Source: Cordia subcordata
Taxonomy: Eukaryota > Streptophyta > Magnoliopsida > Boraginales > Cordiaceae
Assembly: GCA_028554755.1 (NCBI GenBank)
Contig: JAPTOF010000016.1
Location: forward strand, 1,376,501 to 1,440,500
Direction of reading: 5' to 3'
DNA: 64,000 nt
Position 1 is the stretch's first letter, and the number at the start of each line of letters is the position of its first letter. The position numbers were made by a program, and so were the translations under genes. A model generated the notes under the pieces. It worked only from the letters and a program-made list of their open reading frames with translations, was not told where the DNA came from and did not search any database. This document shows positions 11,947 through 22,217 of this stretch, one piece after another.

Positions 11947-12082
11947 ACAGGTTAACAGTTTGGTCATATACAATGATGATTGGTGCGTGTGTTGCGCCTT
12001 CTGCGTTGTCAACATCGCGCAATCGCATAAAGAGATCAGGATCAACGTTAGTCCACTCTTCCAGGTTAAACATGTGTATCGC
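11947..12082 (-). pseudogene. Orphan exon-like fragment (unidentified protein)
   Basis: On the minus strand a 136-nt open segment is bounded by a good acceptor (TTTATCAG, ending 12083) and a good donor (GTGAGT from 11946). It encodes AIHMFNLEEWTNVDP... and ...RLRDVDNAEGATHAP followed by IIIVYDQTVNL. Composition and codon use look coding, in contrast with the surrounding AT-rich DNA. I do not recognise the family and see no partner exon nearby. It may be a captured exon, a gene relic, or an exon of a gene I could not assemble. Confidence 0.35.
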
Positions 12083-12537
12083 CTGATAAATAGATGTGTC
12101 TACTGACTCGTTAATCAATTGAAAAACTTATTAATTTTTTGGCTGTTCTACTATGATAAATATCTCTTCTTTCGATTCTTGTTCTTGGTTGAATGTGATA
12201 AACGAGGGAGCACGTCTCCTCGAGTGATGACATAAATTCGACTTTCGTCTCCCTTTTACTAAAAAAAAAAAAAAAAAAGAAAAGAAAAAAGATAACATTA
12301 ATTAGACGCTAGGTTGTATATAAATAATTTTGTTTTTACATATATGGAAATTATGGATCAAATGGTTTCTTATAGTTTGTTGATTTGGCTACTCTCTTTT
12401 TCTTTTTTTTTTTTTTCCAATTATACACATAATATTGTAATGCATTACGTTTCTCTCTCTTTCCTTTTTTTTTTTTTTTTTTTTTGGGGGGGGACCAGTT
12501 GTTCTGTTTATTTCTTCGTTATGGAATCTAGCTAGTA

Positions 12538-12540
<3 letters not shown>

Positions 12541-12577
<37 letters not shown>
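12541..12577. repeat. (TA)n microsatellite
   Basis: About 18 uninterrupted TA dinucleotides, directly readable. Confidence 0.95.
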
Positions 12578-12580
<3 letters not shown>

Positions 12581-13150
12581 TTAATATATGCGTAAAAGAA
12601 CTTTTCAAACATGGTAATGGGATACACTCATTTGCTGATAAAAGAGACAAGCAGAAAGTAGACAAAAGTCATCTCCATCATGGTTTTGGGCTTTCTAGCT
12701 TAAACTGAAGCATGCATGGTGGAGGGAGCTCTTAATGTCACGTCTTGTTTGAAAACACATGGAACTTGCTCTTAAGGAGACGTGGAGGAGCATGCTGTGG
12801 CAACTTTGTTTAGGACTGCAGATCCAAGGAGTGAATTATTGATGTTTAGAAAAGTTTTTTGGGTTATTTTTGTGATGGTGAATCACGAAATTTATGCTTC
12901 ACCTTAATCAGATATACATTTACTGGCTAAAGAAACTCAGTTAACAAAACGTGGAAGTACAATAAAATTCACTGGATACTAGTCATGTTTAAATCTTTCC
13001 ATAAAAGGGAAATGAGAGGAGTCAGGATATCAATAACCCAGTTACATGCCAATTTGCCAACTAACAAACTTCTTAACAACCCAGTCCACAGGTCCACTTG
13101 CCATCCCCTTAATGCACTGAAATAAACCATCTTAATATTCTCGATAATAG

Positions 13151-13385
13151 GGGGCCTGTTTAGATTGGCTTTTTTTTTTAAGAAAAAAGTTTTTTTTTTC
13201 TTGAAAAAATTACATTAAATTTGTAATAACTATTTGATTTGACTTCCAAAAAAGCTGAAATTATTTAAAAAGCTCAAATATAGCTTTTTTTAGAAGCCAG
13301 AATTTTTAACTTCTCAAAAAAAGCTATTTTTCAAAGACTGTTAAAAAAAGCGCTTTTCAAAAAAGTCAATCCAAACGAAACTTTA
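13151..13385. mobile_element. Foldback/MITE-like repeat, family B copy 1
   Basis: The left end (GGCCTGTTTAGATTGGCTTT) is nearly the inverse complement of the right end (GTCAATCCAAACGAAAC). The T- and A-rich interior has further inverted AAAAAGCT/AGCTTTTT segments. Similar ends occur at 20735-20960 and 40006-40224. No clear target-site duplication was identified, so the class is uncertain. Confidence 0.55.
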
Positions 13386-13842
13386 GTTGTTCATCATTGA
13401 TTACTGAGAAAAGAATTTAATTGTATAGCTCATGGCTAGCAAGCTTTCAATAATTTAGCAGATGTATTAAATGTGAATGAATCACTGAAGAATGGGATGG
13501 AATACTACCAAATAGAAAAATAATATACACTTGCCAGTAAGCACTTTCAACCAGACCATCCGCCACTTATTATTGAAGTTTTTGTTTATCATTAATGCAA
13601 AACGTTAAATGAACTTTTTTCTTTGCTTTTATAGCTGCACGGGTTAGATGACATACATACATGTTTATCATTAATGGAATTTCATCATCTTGACTGGGGG
13701 GTGGGTGGGATGGGGAAAAGGGGGAAAAGAGTTCTGTTTAGATTTTTTGGTGAGCATCTCACATAGTATAGGCATGAAATGAATGTAGTTTATAAGCTAA
13801 TATTGCAGGTGACTTAAGTTAATGGTCTTTGAGTTAATAGAT

Positions 13843-13881
<39 letters not shown>

Positions 13882-15123
13882 TTAAGTTTATCGCTAGTTT
13901 TATTTATAGATTCTAGTGTTTGGGCGTAAAACTTAATAGCTTGATATCGAAATTAATGCTGGTGAATCATTGATAAGAATGGTTTATAACTTTTAAGTGT
14001 TTTAGCATTGTGTAATTACCCGAATTAAGAATTTTATGCTAGTAAATTAAAGTTTAACATAATTTGTTTTCAAATTCATGAGAGTAAACTTAATTTAATG
14101 ACCGTAAGTCATAAAAAATTGGTGGCCAAGTTCCAAAATTCCAATTAAGTTTCTCGTCTATCTTTCTTTGACTGTCTCTTGTGAATCAAAAAATATCCTT
14201 TGAAACCTTCCAATTAAAGAAATTGTAACATACTTAAGGATAATTAGTACTAAAAAAATATATGATAAAAAAAGTGCAACCCTCCATTCCCTTTTCATTC
14301 TTCTGCCTCTAATTTTCCTCCTCTATGACCTCAACCTGCAAAATGCTTTCCTTTTGGTCAAAAGCACCTCTTGGGTCCCCACCCACCCATTTTTCCTTTT
14401 TTCTTTTTTTTGGATTATTGTTTTAATTTTGATCCATACATATATTAAGAATTGATTTCAAGACTTTACAAAGCTAGTATAACTAAATACCTAATAATTC
14501 TCCTTATCATATCTTCATTTCCCGCCTTTCATGAAGTTAAATATCCCAAATCTTACATCAAAACAACGAACCTTCAAAAAAGGAAACTCCAAAACACATT
14601 TATTACAAACGCAAACATAATAAATAACAGCAAAATTTACGAGAGATTAAAGGTATTACTAATTTATCATCTTTTAACTTTTTTTATAACGTTTTAATAT
14701 TACGGGAATATCCAAGCCGATTCCTTTTGTCTAAAAGCTCAACCTGCAAAATACTCCGTTATTCAAAAGCACTTCTTGGGTCCCCCCATTTTCCCCACTT
14801 TCTTTAATCCTCATCTCCCATCGTCACCTCGAGTTTACAATGTATCCAAAGTCTCACCATACAACAACAAAATCAAGAGACATACTTAAAAATTACACCT
14901 TTAACAATCCCAAACACAATAAACTATACCCATAATATTGTTATATTACTATTACTAATTCATACACACATGATTATCCAACTGTAAAGCAAAGCACAAC
15001 AAGACTCAATGTCCCTAATCTTTCACAAACACAACCCCCCCAACACACACACACACACCAAACAAGGACAAAAACACCATCTTTCCAATTCCTCCGCAAG
15101 GAAAGCCATAAGCCATAAGCACA
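13386..15123. other. Intergenic region upstream of the receptor-like kinase
   Basis: AT-rich, with a (TA)n tract at 13846-13879. CT- and CA-rich segments lie close to the kinase start (for example CACACACA at about 15044-15057) and probably belong to the 5' UTR. There is no coding evidence. The text around CCTGCAAAATGCTTTCC... near 14330 and CCTGCAAAATACTCC near 14742 is a short diverged direct repeat, each copy followed by AAAGCAC and CTTGGGTCCCC. Confidence 0.55.
13846..13879. repeat. (TA)n microsatellite
   Basis: About 17 TA dinucleotides, directly readable. Confidence 0.95.
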
Positions 15124-17295
15124 ATGCCTTCAAGACAGCTGAATGATTCAGCTTCAAGGCCAAAAACAACTATAATCTTCCTCACAATCACAGCTTTTTC
15201 TTCACTCATAATCCTCTTTGCCATAATCTATTTCCTCTACTATCTTTGGTACTCATTGGTCCACAGGTCAAGGACAAGCCCATTTGATTCCGCAGCCCCA
15301 CTTGTTAAGCTCCAGAGATTCACTTATAAGGAGCTTAAGTCAGCCACCAATGGCTTTAATGCCTCCAACATCATAGGCAAAGGTGGTTCAGGCACAGTTT
15401 TTGGGGGCATACTTAAAGATGGTAAACTTGTAGCTATCAAGCTTCTTGATTCTAATTCTTCACAAAGTGAAAGAGAGTTTCAGAATGAGCTGCAAATTCT
15501 TGGTTGGTTAAGAAGATCTCCACTTATTGTTTGTCTTTTGGGTTATTGTGTTGAGAAAAGTAAAAGACTTGTTGTTTATGAGTACATGCCTAATAAGAGC
15601 TTACAAGAGTCTTTGTTTTCTGAGTCAAATTATAGTCTAAATTGGCCTACAAGGTTTGAAATTGTTCTTGATATTGCTAAAGCTTTGGCCTTTTTGCATC
15701 TTGAGTGTGATCCACCAGTGATACATTGTGATGTTAAGCCTAGTAATGTGTTGCTTGATTCAGAGTATAGGGCTAAGCTTTCGGATTTCGGGTTAGCAAG
15801 ATTGAAGCTTGATGGTGAATTTGGGGCTGATATGTTTAGCCAAGACTTGGGGAAGAGTCAAGATTTGTGGAAAAGTCAGGAGCTTTCTGGGAATTTAAGT
15901 ATAGGGGGTGGAGGGGAAGTTGAGACTCCAGCAATTAGTACTCCAAAAGAGAGTCATGATGAAGTGGATTTTGCTTTGGCCTTACAAGCCTCGTCTTCAT
16001 CGAAAAGTAGTAAATTTGTGTCTCACAATGTCAAAGGTTTAGCCTTGAATTCTTTGAATTATATAAGGGATGTTATAAGTGAGAACGATTGTAAGGGAAA
16101 GAATGTTGTTGTGAAGGGGAAGGAAGTTTCGAGTATCGAAAATGGTTGTGAAGATTGGACTGGACTTGGGAATTATGATGATGAGCTAAGTAGTATTGAT
16201 CATAGTAAGGAGTTGAATCTGAACGCTGGTGTGTTTTGCGATGATAATGATCGTACTAATGGCGCGAAGCAGTGGGGTAAGGATTGGTGGTGGAGGCAGG
16301 ATGGGAGTGGTGAACTGTGCAGTAAAGATTATGTGATGGAGTGGATTGGCAGCCAAATTTGCTCGTCTGCCAACACGGATTGGGATGAAGAAAGGAAGTG
16401 CTTTCCTGAGAAATCAAATTTGGATAATTCGATGCCGTTGGATAAATTTGAAGAAGTTAACAGAATGCAGTTGGTAGGTCCTGCACTTGAGTGCCCCCAA
16501 CATTCAGAGAAGAAAGAATCGAAAAGGTGGGGAATGTGTAACAAGAGGAACAGAGAGATGCAAGAGTGGTGGAAAGAGGAGCACTTTGATGAACTAAGCA
16601 AGAAGAGTAAAAGTATCAAGCCAACCACTCTCGAGAGCAAGTTCAAGAAACGGCTGAAAGTGCCACATTTCGGTTTGGGAAAGCGTTTTCAGTTCAAGAG
16701 AAGGAAATTCAATCAAGAGAACCGAAACATTGATAATCAAGACAGGGAATTTAGCTTCAGAAGGGGTTGTAAGAAAAAGAATTCCCCTTCTTTTGGTAGC
16801 GATATGTGGAGTGGAGATCTCTTCAGCCGAGAGCTAAGCAGCACGACAAGCATGAGAGGAACTCTCTGCTATGTTGCACCAGAATACAGAGGGTGCGGCT
16901 ACTTAATGGACAAAGCCGATATTTACAGTCTAGGCGTTCTGATCCTTGTGATCGTGTCTGGTAGGCGGCCATTACATGTTCTTTCCTCGCCCATGAAGCT
17001 TGAGAAAGCAAACTTAATAAGCTGGTGTAGGCACTTGGCTCATTCCGGCAACATACTAGAACTCGTCGATGAGAGACTAAAAGATGACTACAACAAGGAC
17101 CAGGCAAGCTTGTGCATCAACTTGGCACTTGCTTGCATACAAAAGATGCCGGAATTGAGGCCAGACATTGGGGACATTGTTAAGATCTTGACAGGGGAGA
17201 TGGAACTTCCACCTCTCCCTTTCGAGTTTTCGCCCTCTCCGCCTTCCAAGTTATTCAGCAGGTCGAGAAGAAAACAGGAGCAGTGGATAATTTGA
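15124..17295 (+). CDS. Membrane-anchored receptor-like Ser/Thr kinase (At2g45590/At4g25390-like), non-RD
   Basis: Single-exon gene of 723 codons, ATG at 15124, with no extracellular domain. After a short N-terminus comes one hydrophobic helix (about residues 15-45), then the kinase. Visible kinase features are the glycine loop G85-K-G-G-S-G90, ATP lysine K106 (VAIK), probable helix-C glutamate E122, catalytic loop H201-C-D203-V-K-P-S-N208, DFG 221-223 and APE 585-587. HCD in place of HRD makes it a non-RD kinase. About 355 residues separate DFG from the GTLCYVAPE segment, where 20-35 is usual. This insert is rich in charged residues and Trp and ends in basic clusters (FKKRLK, GKRFQFKRRK). The lobe resumes to the subdomain XI arginine in PELRPDIGDI. 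The split-kinase arrangement resembles Arabidopsis At2g45590, At4g25390 and At5g51770 as I recall them. Ligand and substrate are unknown. Confidence 0.92.
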   Translation: MPSRQLNDSASRPKTTIIFLTITAFSSLIILFAIIYFLYYLWYSLVHRSRTSPFDSAAPLVKLQRFTYKELKSATNGFNASNIIGKGGSGTVFGGILKDGKLVAIKLLDSNSSQSEREFQNELQILGWLRRSPLIVCLLGYCVEKSKRLVVYEYMPNKSLQESLFSESNYSLNWPTRFEIVLDIAKALAFLHLECDPPVIHCDVKPSNVLLDSEYRAKLSDFGLARLKLDGEFGADMFSQDLGKSQDLWKSQELSGNLSIGGGGEVETPAISTPKESHDEVDFALALQASSSSKSSKFVSHNVKGLALNSLNYIRDVISENDCKGKNVVVKGKEVSSIENGCEDWTGLGNYDDELSSIDHSKELNLNAGVFCDDNDRTNGAKQWGKDWWWRQDGSGELCSKDYVMEWIGSQICSSANTDWDEERKCFPEKSNLDNSMPLDKFEEVNRMQLVGPALECPQHSEKKESKRWGMCNKRNREMQEWWKEEHFDELSKKSKSIKPTTLESKFKKRLKVPHFGLGKRFQFKRRKFNQENRNIDNQDREFSFRRGCKKKNSPSFGSDMWSGDLFSRELSSTTSMRGTLCYVAPEYRGCGYLMDKADIYSLGVLILVIVSGRRPLHVLSSPMKLEKANLISWCRHLAHSGNILELVDERLKDDYNKDQASLCINLALACIQKMPELRPDIGDIVKILTGEMELPPLPFEFSPSPPSKLFSRSRRKQEQWII

Positions 17296-19432
17296 TGTCT
17301 ACCCCTTTTAATCTCTATCATTCTTTTCCCACTTTGTTCAGCAAGATTTCTGTGAATGTAGTATAGAAGATAGGAAAGTTTGCAAATTCGTCTTTAGGGG
17401 CTTTCTGTATTTTTTAGGATAGATCATAGATGTGTATGTTTCCCGATGAAATGTAAATTAGATGAGTGCTGAAACGTTCTGTGCCTTGTTACTGAGATCA
17501 AATGTTAAAGATTTCAAAACTCAGTCCCAGGAAAATTGCCAGATATGTATATACTAGTTTATCAGTTGTTAGGAATCTTCTTGCCAACACATCCAAAGTC
17601 CTAGTCAAGGAAATGTTATAACAACTTGGGTCCAATTACTACCCTATCAATTCTCAAATCACGTTAACGGTAATATAGAAATTAAATTATTTTGAATTGA
17701 ACACAATATTATACATTTTAGCAAACCCTGATCACTAATTGGTAAATCCCAAATAGGATGACCACCCCTACAATCTAACCACTAGATAAATCAAGGAACA
17801 AGGATCGAACTCAGGGAGTCGTGTCCAACCTAAGCAAAACATTGTAGAAACCATCCACTTTTTTCTAGTTGATGAGGAAATATCATAAACTGGCAGAATG
17901 ATTAATGAGACGCAGTTCCTATTTTGTACCCTGCAATCTTGGCTTTAAGTTCAAGGATGCTTCCCGCATTTTCTTGCCTATTTACGAGAGCTGGTCCACT
18001 TCATCAGAGGTGCAGATTTTGTTATTTACTAGCATTAACTTCCACAGTATATCTTGTCGCTGTGTATGGGTATGATTGTAACATTATATTTTCTTGTTAG
18101 GTGTACAAATAAAGAGTCGTTATCACTTCGCTAACATAATCATTATTGTTAGACTAGTGATTGTTGAACAATCATTACTATCAAAGTGTGTTTCTACTGT
18201 CAACTTTTGTGGTAAATCAATTTTTCGTAAAATTTATGTTTTATTTATAATGACTTAAATTCATTATTATTATTATTGGGCTTAATATTTTGGATTATTT
18301 GATTAATTTCACTTGTGAAGACTGGCCAATAGTTGGACTTATATCATTAGAATTTTAGAAATTGTGGTATATTTTGAACGAATGGTTAAAATATAATAAA
18401 ATATTAAATTAAATTATTTTAAAAGATAAAATACATTTTCTTCATTATATTTTGTCAAAATTGTATAAAATTTTTTATAATTTTAAAATTCGTTAATATT
18501 GCATAATCACTTCAAAATTTTGAATGTGTGATATTTTTTATAACATAAATGGTTATTAACGAATTTTCAAACATAGTGGATAAAATAAAATATGTTCTAT
18601 TTCAATAGTTCAAATTTTCAAAAAAAAATCATCACTTCATCCGAACAATATCAAAATATATGTAAACTTTTATTTTTAAATAAGTTATCATAGAAAAGGT
18701 CATTGACTAACGATAAACTTACCTAATATGAACTCTTTTTTTCCTTTTTTGCAATAGAAAATAAAATATATAGACAATCCTTATCTTCTACTGCAGCTGC
18801 TGTATATAGTTTGAAGTCTTAGCATTATTATCATCTACTAATATAATACTTAACAACTCCATGTAGTCGTACTTGATTACGTAAAATGAATCATGAGCAC
18901 TTACTTTATTAAGTTAATGGTATAATTAGACCATATCACCCGATAAAAGAGTGTAGTTCAGTAGTAATACTTCTTGCTTCAATTTTATAAAAGTCTGTTT
19001 GGCCCAACTTATAAACATTTAAAAATATTTTTTGTGAGTTCAAAAGTTAAAATTGATTTGTTTCACCAATTTTTAAAAATGTTTTTACACAAAATATGAA
19101 TTTAAAAAAAGCTGAAAAATCAAAATCTTCAAATTGGAGTTTTCAAAACAAGCTTTTTAAAAAGTTATTTTTACATCAAATTAGAAATTATTTTCTCTCA
19201 TTTTTTTTCTCCAAATATTACTTCATGTTTTTAAAAGTTTAATATTAATTTAAAAAAAAACTGAAAGCTCCACCTATAAAATATAAGGCCAACAATCAAT
19301 AGGTTTTATTCAAAAGTATTTTTACAAAAATTCTATTACTAAAAATTTTATAGCTCTAACAGTCAAAAATCTTGCCCCTATGCCAAAAAAAGCCTAAATC
19401 TCGAGTTTCAATTCTTTGTTAAGAATATATGG

Positions 19433-19434
<2 letters not shown>
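17296..19434. other. Kinase 3' flank and AT-rich intergenic region
   Basis: The kinase 3' UTR probably fills the first 200-300 bases. The rest is very AT-rich with no coding or RNA gene evidence. Segments near 18995-19310 (TCTGTTTGGCCCAACTTATAA...) look like a degraded foldback repeat. Confidence 0.5.

Positions 19435-19468
<34 letters not shown>
19435..19468. repeat. (AT)n microsatellite followed by an A-tract
   Basis: About 17 AT dinucleotides, then a poly-A stretch at about 19493-19510. Directly readable. Confidence 0.9.
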
Positions 19469-19472
<4 letters not shown>

Positions 19473-19678
19473 CTTCAATAAGTGAAAAAAGGAAAAAAAA
19501 AAAAAAAAAAGCTGCCACCTCTGCGTAGACATGCATGTAACATCATCAGCTATCAATAAAGTACTGAGAGAATAATGATCACGCTTCTAATGAATGCCAT
19601 CAATAATTTATTGAGCATAAACATCAATTTGCATCCAGAATAATGACACTTCTAATGAATGTCAAAGGAATAAATAAG

Positions 19679-19815
19679 ATTAATTCAACAACTTTGCTGA
19701 CAAATATTCCTTTGTTGACCTTAAGATTTTCGATTACTCTTCTACTATTAATTCAACAACTTTGCTGACAAATATTCCTTCGTTTGACCTTAAGATTTTC
19801 GATTACTCTTCTGCT
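19679..19815. repeat. 68-bp tandem duplication
   Basis: Two copies of a unit beginning ATTAATTCAACAACTTTGCT start at 19679 and 19747. They differ by about three substitutions and one added base, so the duplication is recent. No coding potential was seen. Confidence 0.9.
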
Positions 19816-20734
19816 TTTCTTTTTCTAAGCAAATCCACTTTTCAGATGTGGAAAATCTTGATCTATAACAGCCATGCCTAGTCCTTTTTATCTTATCCGA
19901 TTTCTTCAATAAGTAATACGATTTTTTTATCGAATGTAATATTGCATTTATTCGTCGAAGTTAATTAAATAACTTTATATATATAAATTTTTCAATCATC
20001 CTGACATTATAATAACCAATATTTGCAAATTTGGGGTTTTGACAATTGTTTATATATAATTAGGACCAGGTCTATATTTAAGGTTGTAGAGTTACGGGAT
20101 TATAGTTTCTACTAATCTTATAAAATGACTTGAAATACTTCAATTTTCTTGTTTGCAAAATTACTTAAACCTCACTTAATTTTATTTGATTTTACTTATT
20201 TTAATATCTAAAATCATTTATAGTTTCTACTGATTAAATACTTAAGATGCACTCTTTAATCGTATTGTAATTATTGTATTCCGTTTAATAATTTATTTCT
20301 CATGAAGTCCAGACTAAACCATTGACATAAACAACTGTATTTTCAAAACAATCATGTTGTAGCATCTGGACTGCCTCGCTTATGCATTAAATGCAACCAT
20401 GGAAAAAATTACATTATCCAACACCATAACAATCAAAATCTAATTGAGCTGGAAATTTGATTTTTTTTTCCTTTGTCAATTAACTGATTTCTAGTAGTTT
20501 TATTAGAGAGAATTCTCAATTATTTATGCAAATAATATTATTTTAATCTTCCATGAAACTCATCTGTACCCCCACCAAACACCCACACATGCAAAAAAAA
20601 AAGAACGAAGGTGGGAAATCGGAAAGAGAAAAGGCAAAGGCTTATTTAAAATTTAAATTTTATAAATAGACGAAATGATATTATATCTATAAAAATAGTT
20701 GTGATCTCTCTCATATTACTATTAATGTGCACTT

Positions 20735-20960
20735 AAAACTCGTTTGGATTGGCTTTTTTTTAAGTACCTTTTAACAGTTTTTAAAAAATAATTTTTTTAA
20801 AAAATTGAAAATTGTGACTTTTAAAAAAAATTATATTTGAACTTTTTTCAGAATTTTAAGTTTTTTAGAAACCAAATCAAGTAGTTATTGCAAAAGTAAT
20901 ATAACTTTTTTTAGGAGTAAAAACATTTTTTCCTGGAAAAAAAAATTCAATCCGCCCTTA
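20735..20960. mobile_element. Foldback/MITE-like repeat, family B copy 2
   Basis: The left end (ACTCGTTTGGATTGGCTTTT) is inverted at the right end (AAAAATTCAATCCGCCC), with a T/A-rich interior of about 220 bp, as at 13151-13385. The target duplication is unclear. Confidence 0.5.
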
Positions 20961-21134
20961 ATATAAGATGATCCAAGTTTGGGAGGGGAGAGGGTTTTGA
21001 ACCCAATCAAAGATAGGTAGTCTATTCCTACGGCTTATTTGGGGTTTCAAAATTTTAATAAAGGAAAAAACTGACAGAATCATAATGAAAAGGAGAGAAG
21101 AAAATTAAATTTTGTTTAGATGGTAGAACCTTTA

Positions 21135-21138
<4 letters not shown>

Positions 21139-21174
<36 letters not shown>
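21139..21174. repeat. (TA)n microsatellite
   Basis: About 18 TA units, directly readable. Confidence 0.95.
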
Positions 21175-21179
<5 letters not shown>

Positions 21180-21804
21180 AAGACACGCAAGCAGACAAAA
21201 ACAAACGACAAACAATACAGAACCAAAAAAACAATATAAATAGATAAACAAAAATAACCATATTCTTGATAGTTTATTTTGATCTTAGATTCAAAAGGAG
21301 TGAGAGTTTATGAGAAACAAAAAGATGATTGAGACATGACTGAGAGGAGAAAAGATTCTGTTGATAACATTTGATCTATAACAGATACCAAAAATATGAA
21401 TTTAACACAAAAATAGTTCGAGTAAATCCAATAAAAAAAATTCAAAATTTAAAATAATAGTTACTGAGTGAACGTGAAGGTGAACAGTGGAAGTTGAAGG
21501 CTGGAAGGTGAAGGCGCCGTATAGGTTAAGGGTTTAGGGGAGAGAACAAAATTTAGGATTTAGGGCAGTGGCATTGTTTTATAAGGTGTTTTGGGCTGGG
21601 CTTTTGGTTTTCTTTTTTAGGGGCCAAGGCTTACTACTGTATTTTCATTGATTGGGCCGTGTGGGTGTGGTCTTGGGGTTGGTGCTAACTGGGCTAGGGT
21701 CTACACAGACAAGCAAGTAAAAAATAATTACAGATACAATGTTTGTTTTTAACCGAAAAAAAAAAAATGCTTCACAGCAATCGAGAGCCAGAGCATGATT
21801 AAAA

Positions 21805-21807
<3 letters not shown>

Positions 21808-21844
<37 letters not shown>
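21808..21844. repeat. (TA)n microsatellite
   Basis: About 18 TA units, directly readable. Confidence 0.95.
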
Positions 21845-21845
<1 letters not shown>

Positions 21846-22196
21846 CTAGTAGGTTTTCTATATATGTATGATCATAATCTAATTTTTAATACATATTCAA
21901 TTTTGTTCATTGATATCTTTAATTATATATTATGCTGAATTGCATAGTAAAACTGCATGTTGTTAATGTATTTATTTCTTATTTATAGCAAATTTTTACA
22001 TTCTATGTAAGGATAGAAACAAATATATGTTTTAAAATTTTATTCTTGGTTACTAATCATGAAAGATCTAATTTTATATAGGGATTACAAAACAAAAGGA
22101 AGGATAGGATCAATCGAAGGGTAGGGAAAATTATTTATTACTTTTAAAGGTTATTAGTTGAAGTTAATATATATTGTATTATTCAAAATATTCTAT

Positions 22197-22217
22197 TATA
22201 TATATATATATATATAG
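22197..22217. repeat. (TA)n microsatellite, short
   Basis: About 10 TA units, directly readable. Confidence 0.9.

Larger units (their letters stand above)
9898..13150. other. CNGC 3' flank and AT-rich intergenic region
   Basis: No intact gene was found. The first few hundred bases are presumably CNGC 3' UTR. A (TA)n tract lies at 12541-12577. A G run follows a T tract at about 12463-12493. One exon-like fragment on the minus strand is listed separately. Confidence 0.55.

Noticed and set aside
21480..21570. GGGTTTAGGG text as a telomere-like repeat
   Set aside because: Only one or two units are present and there is no array, so it is not an interstitial telomere.
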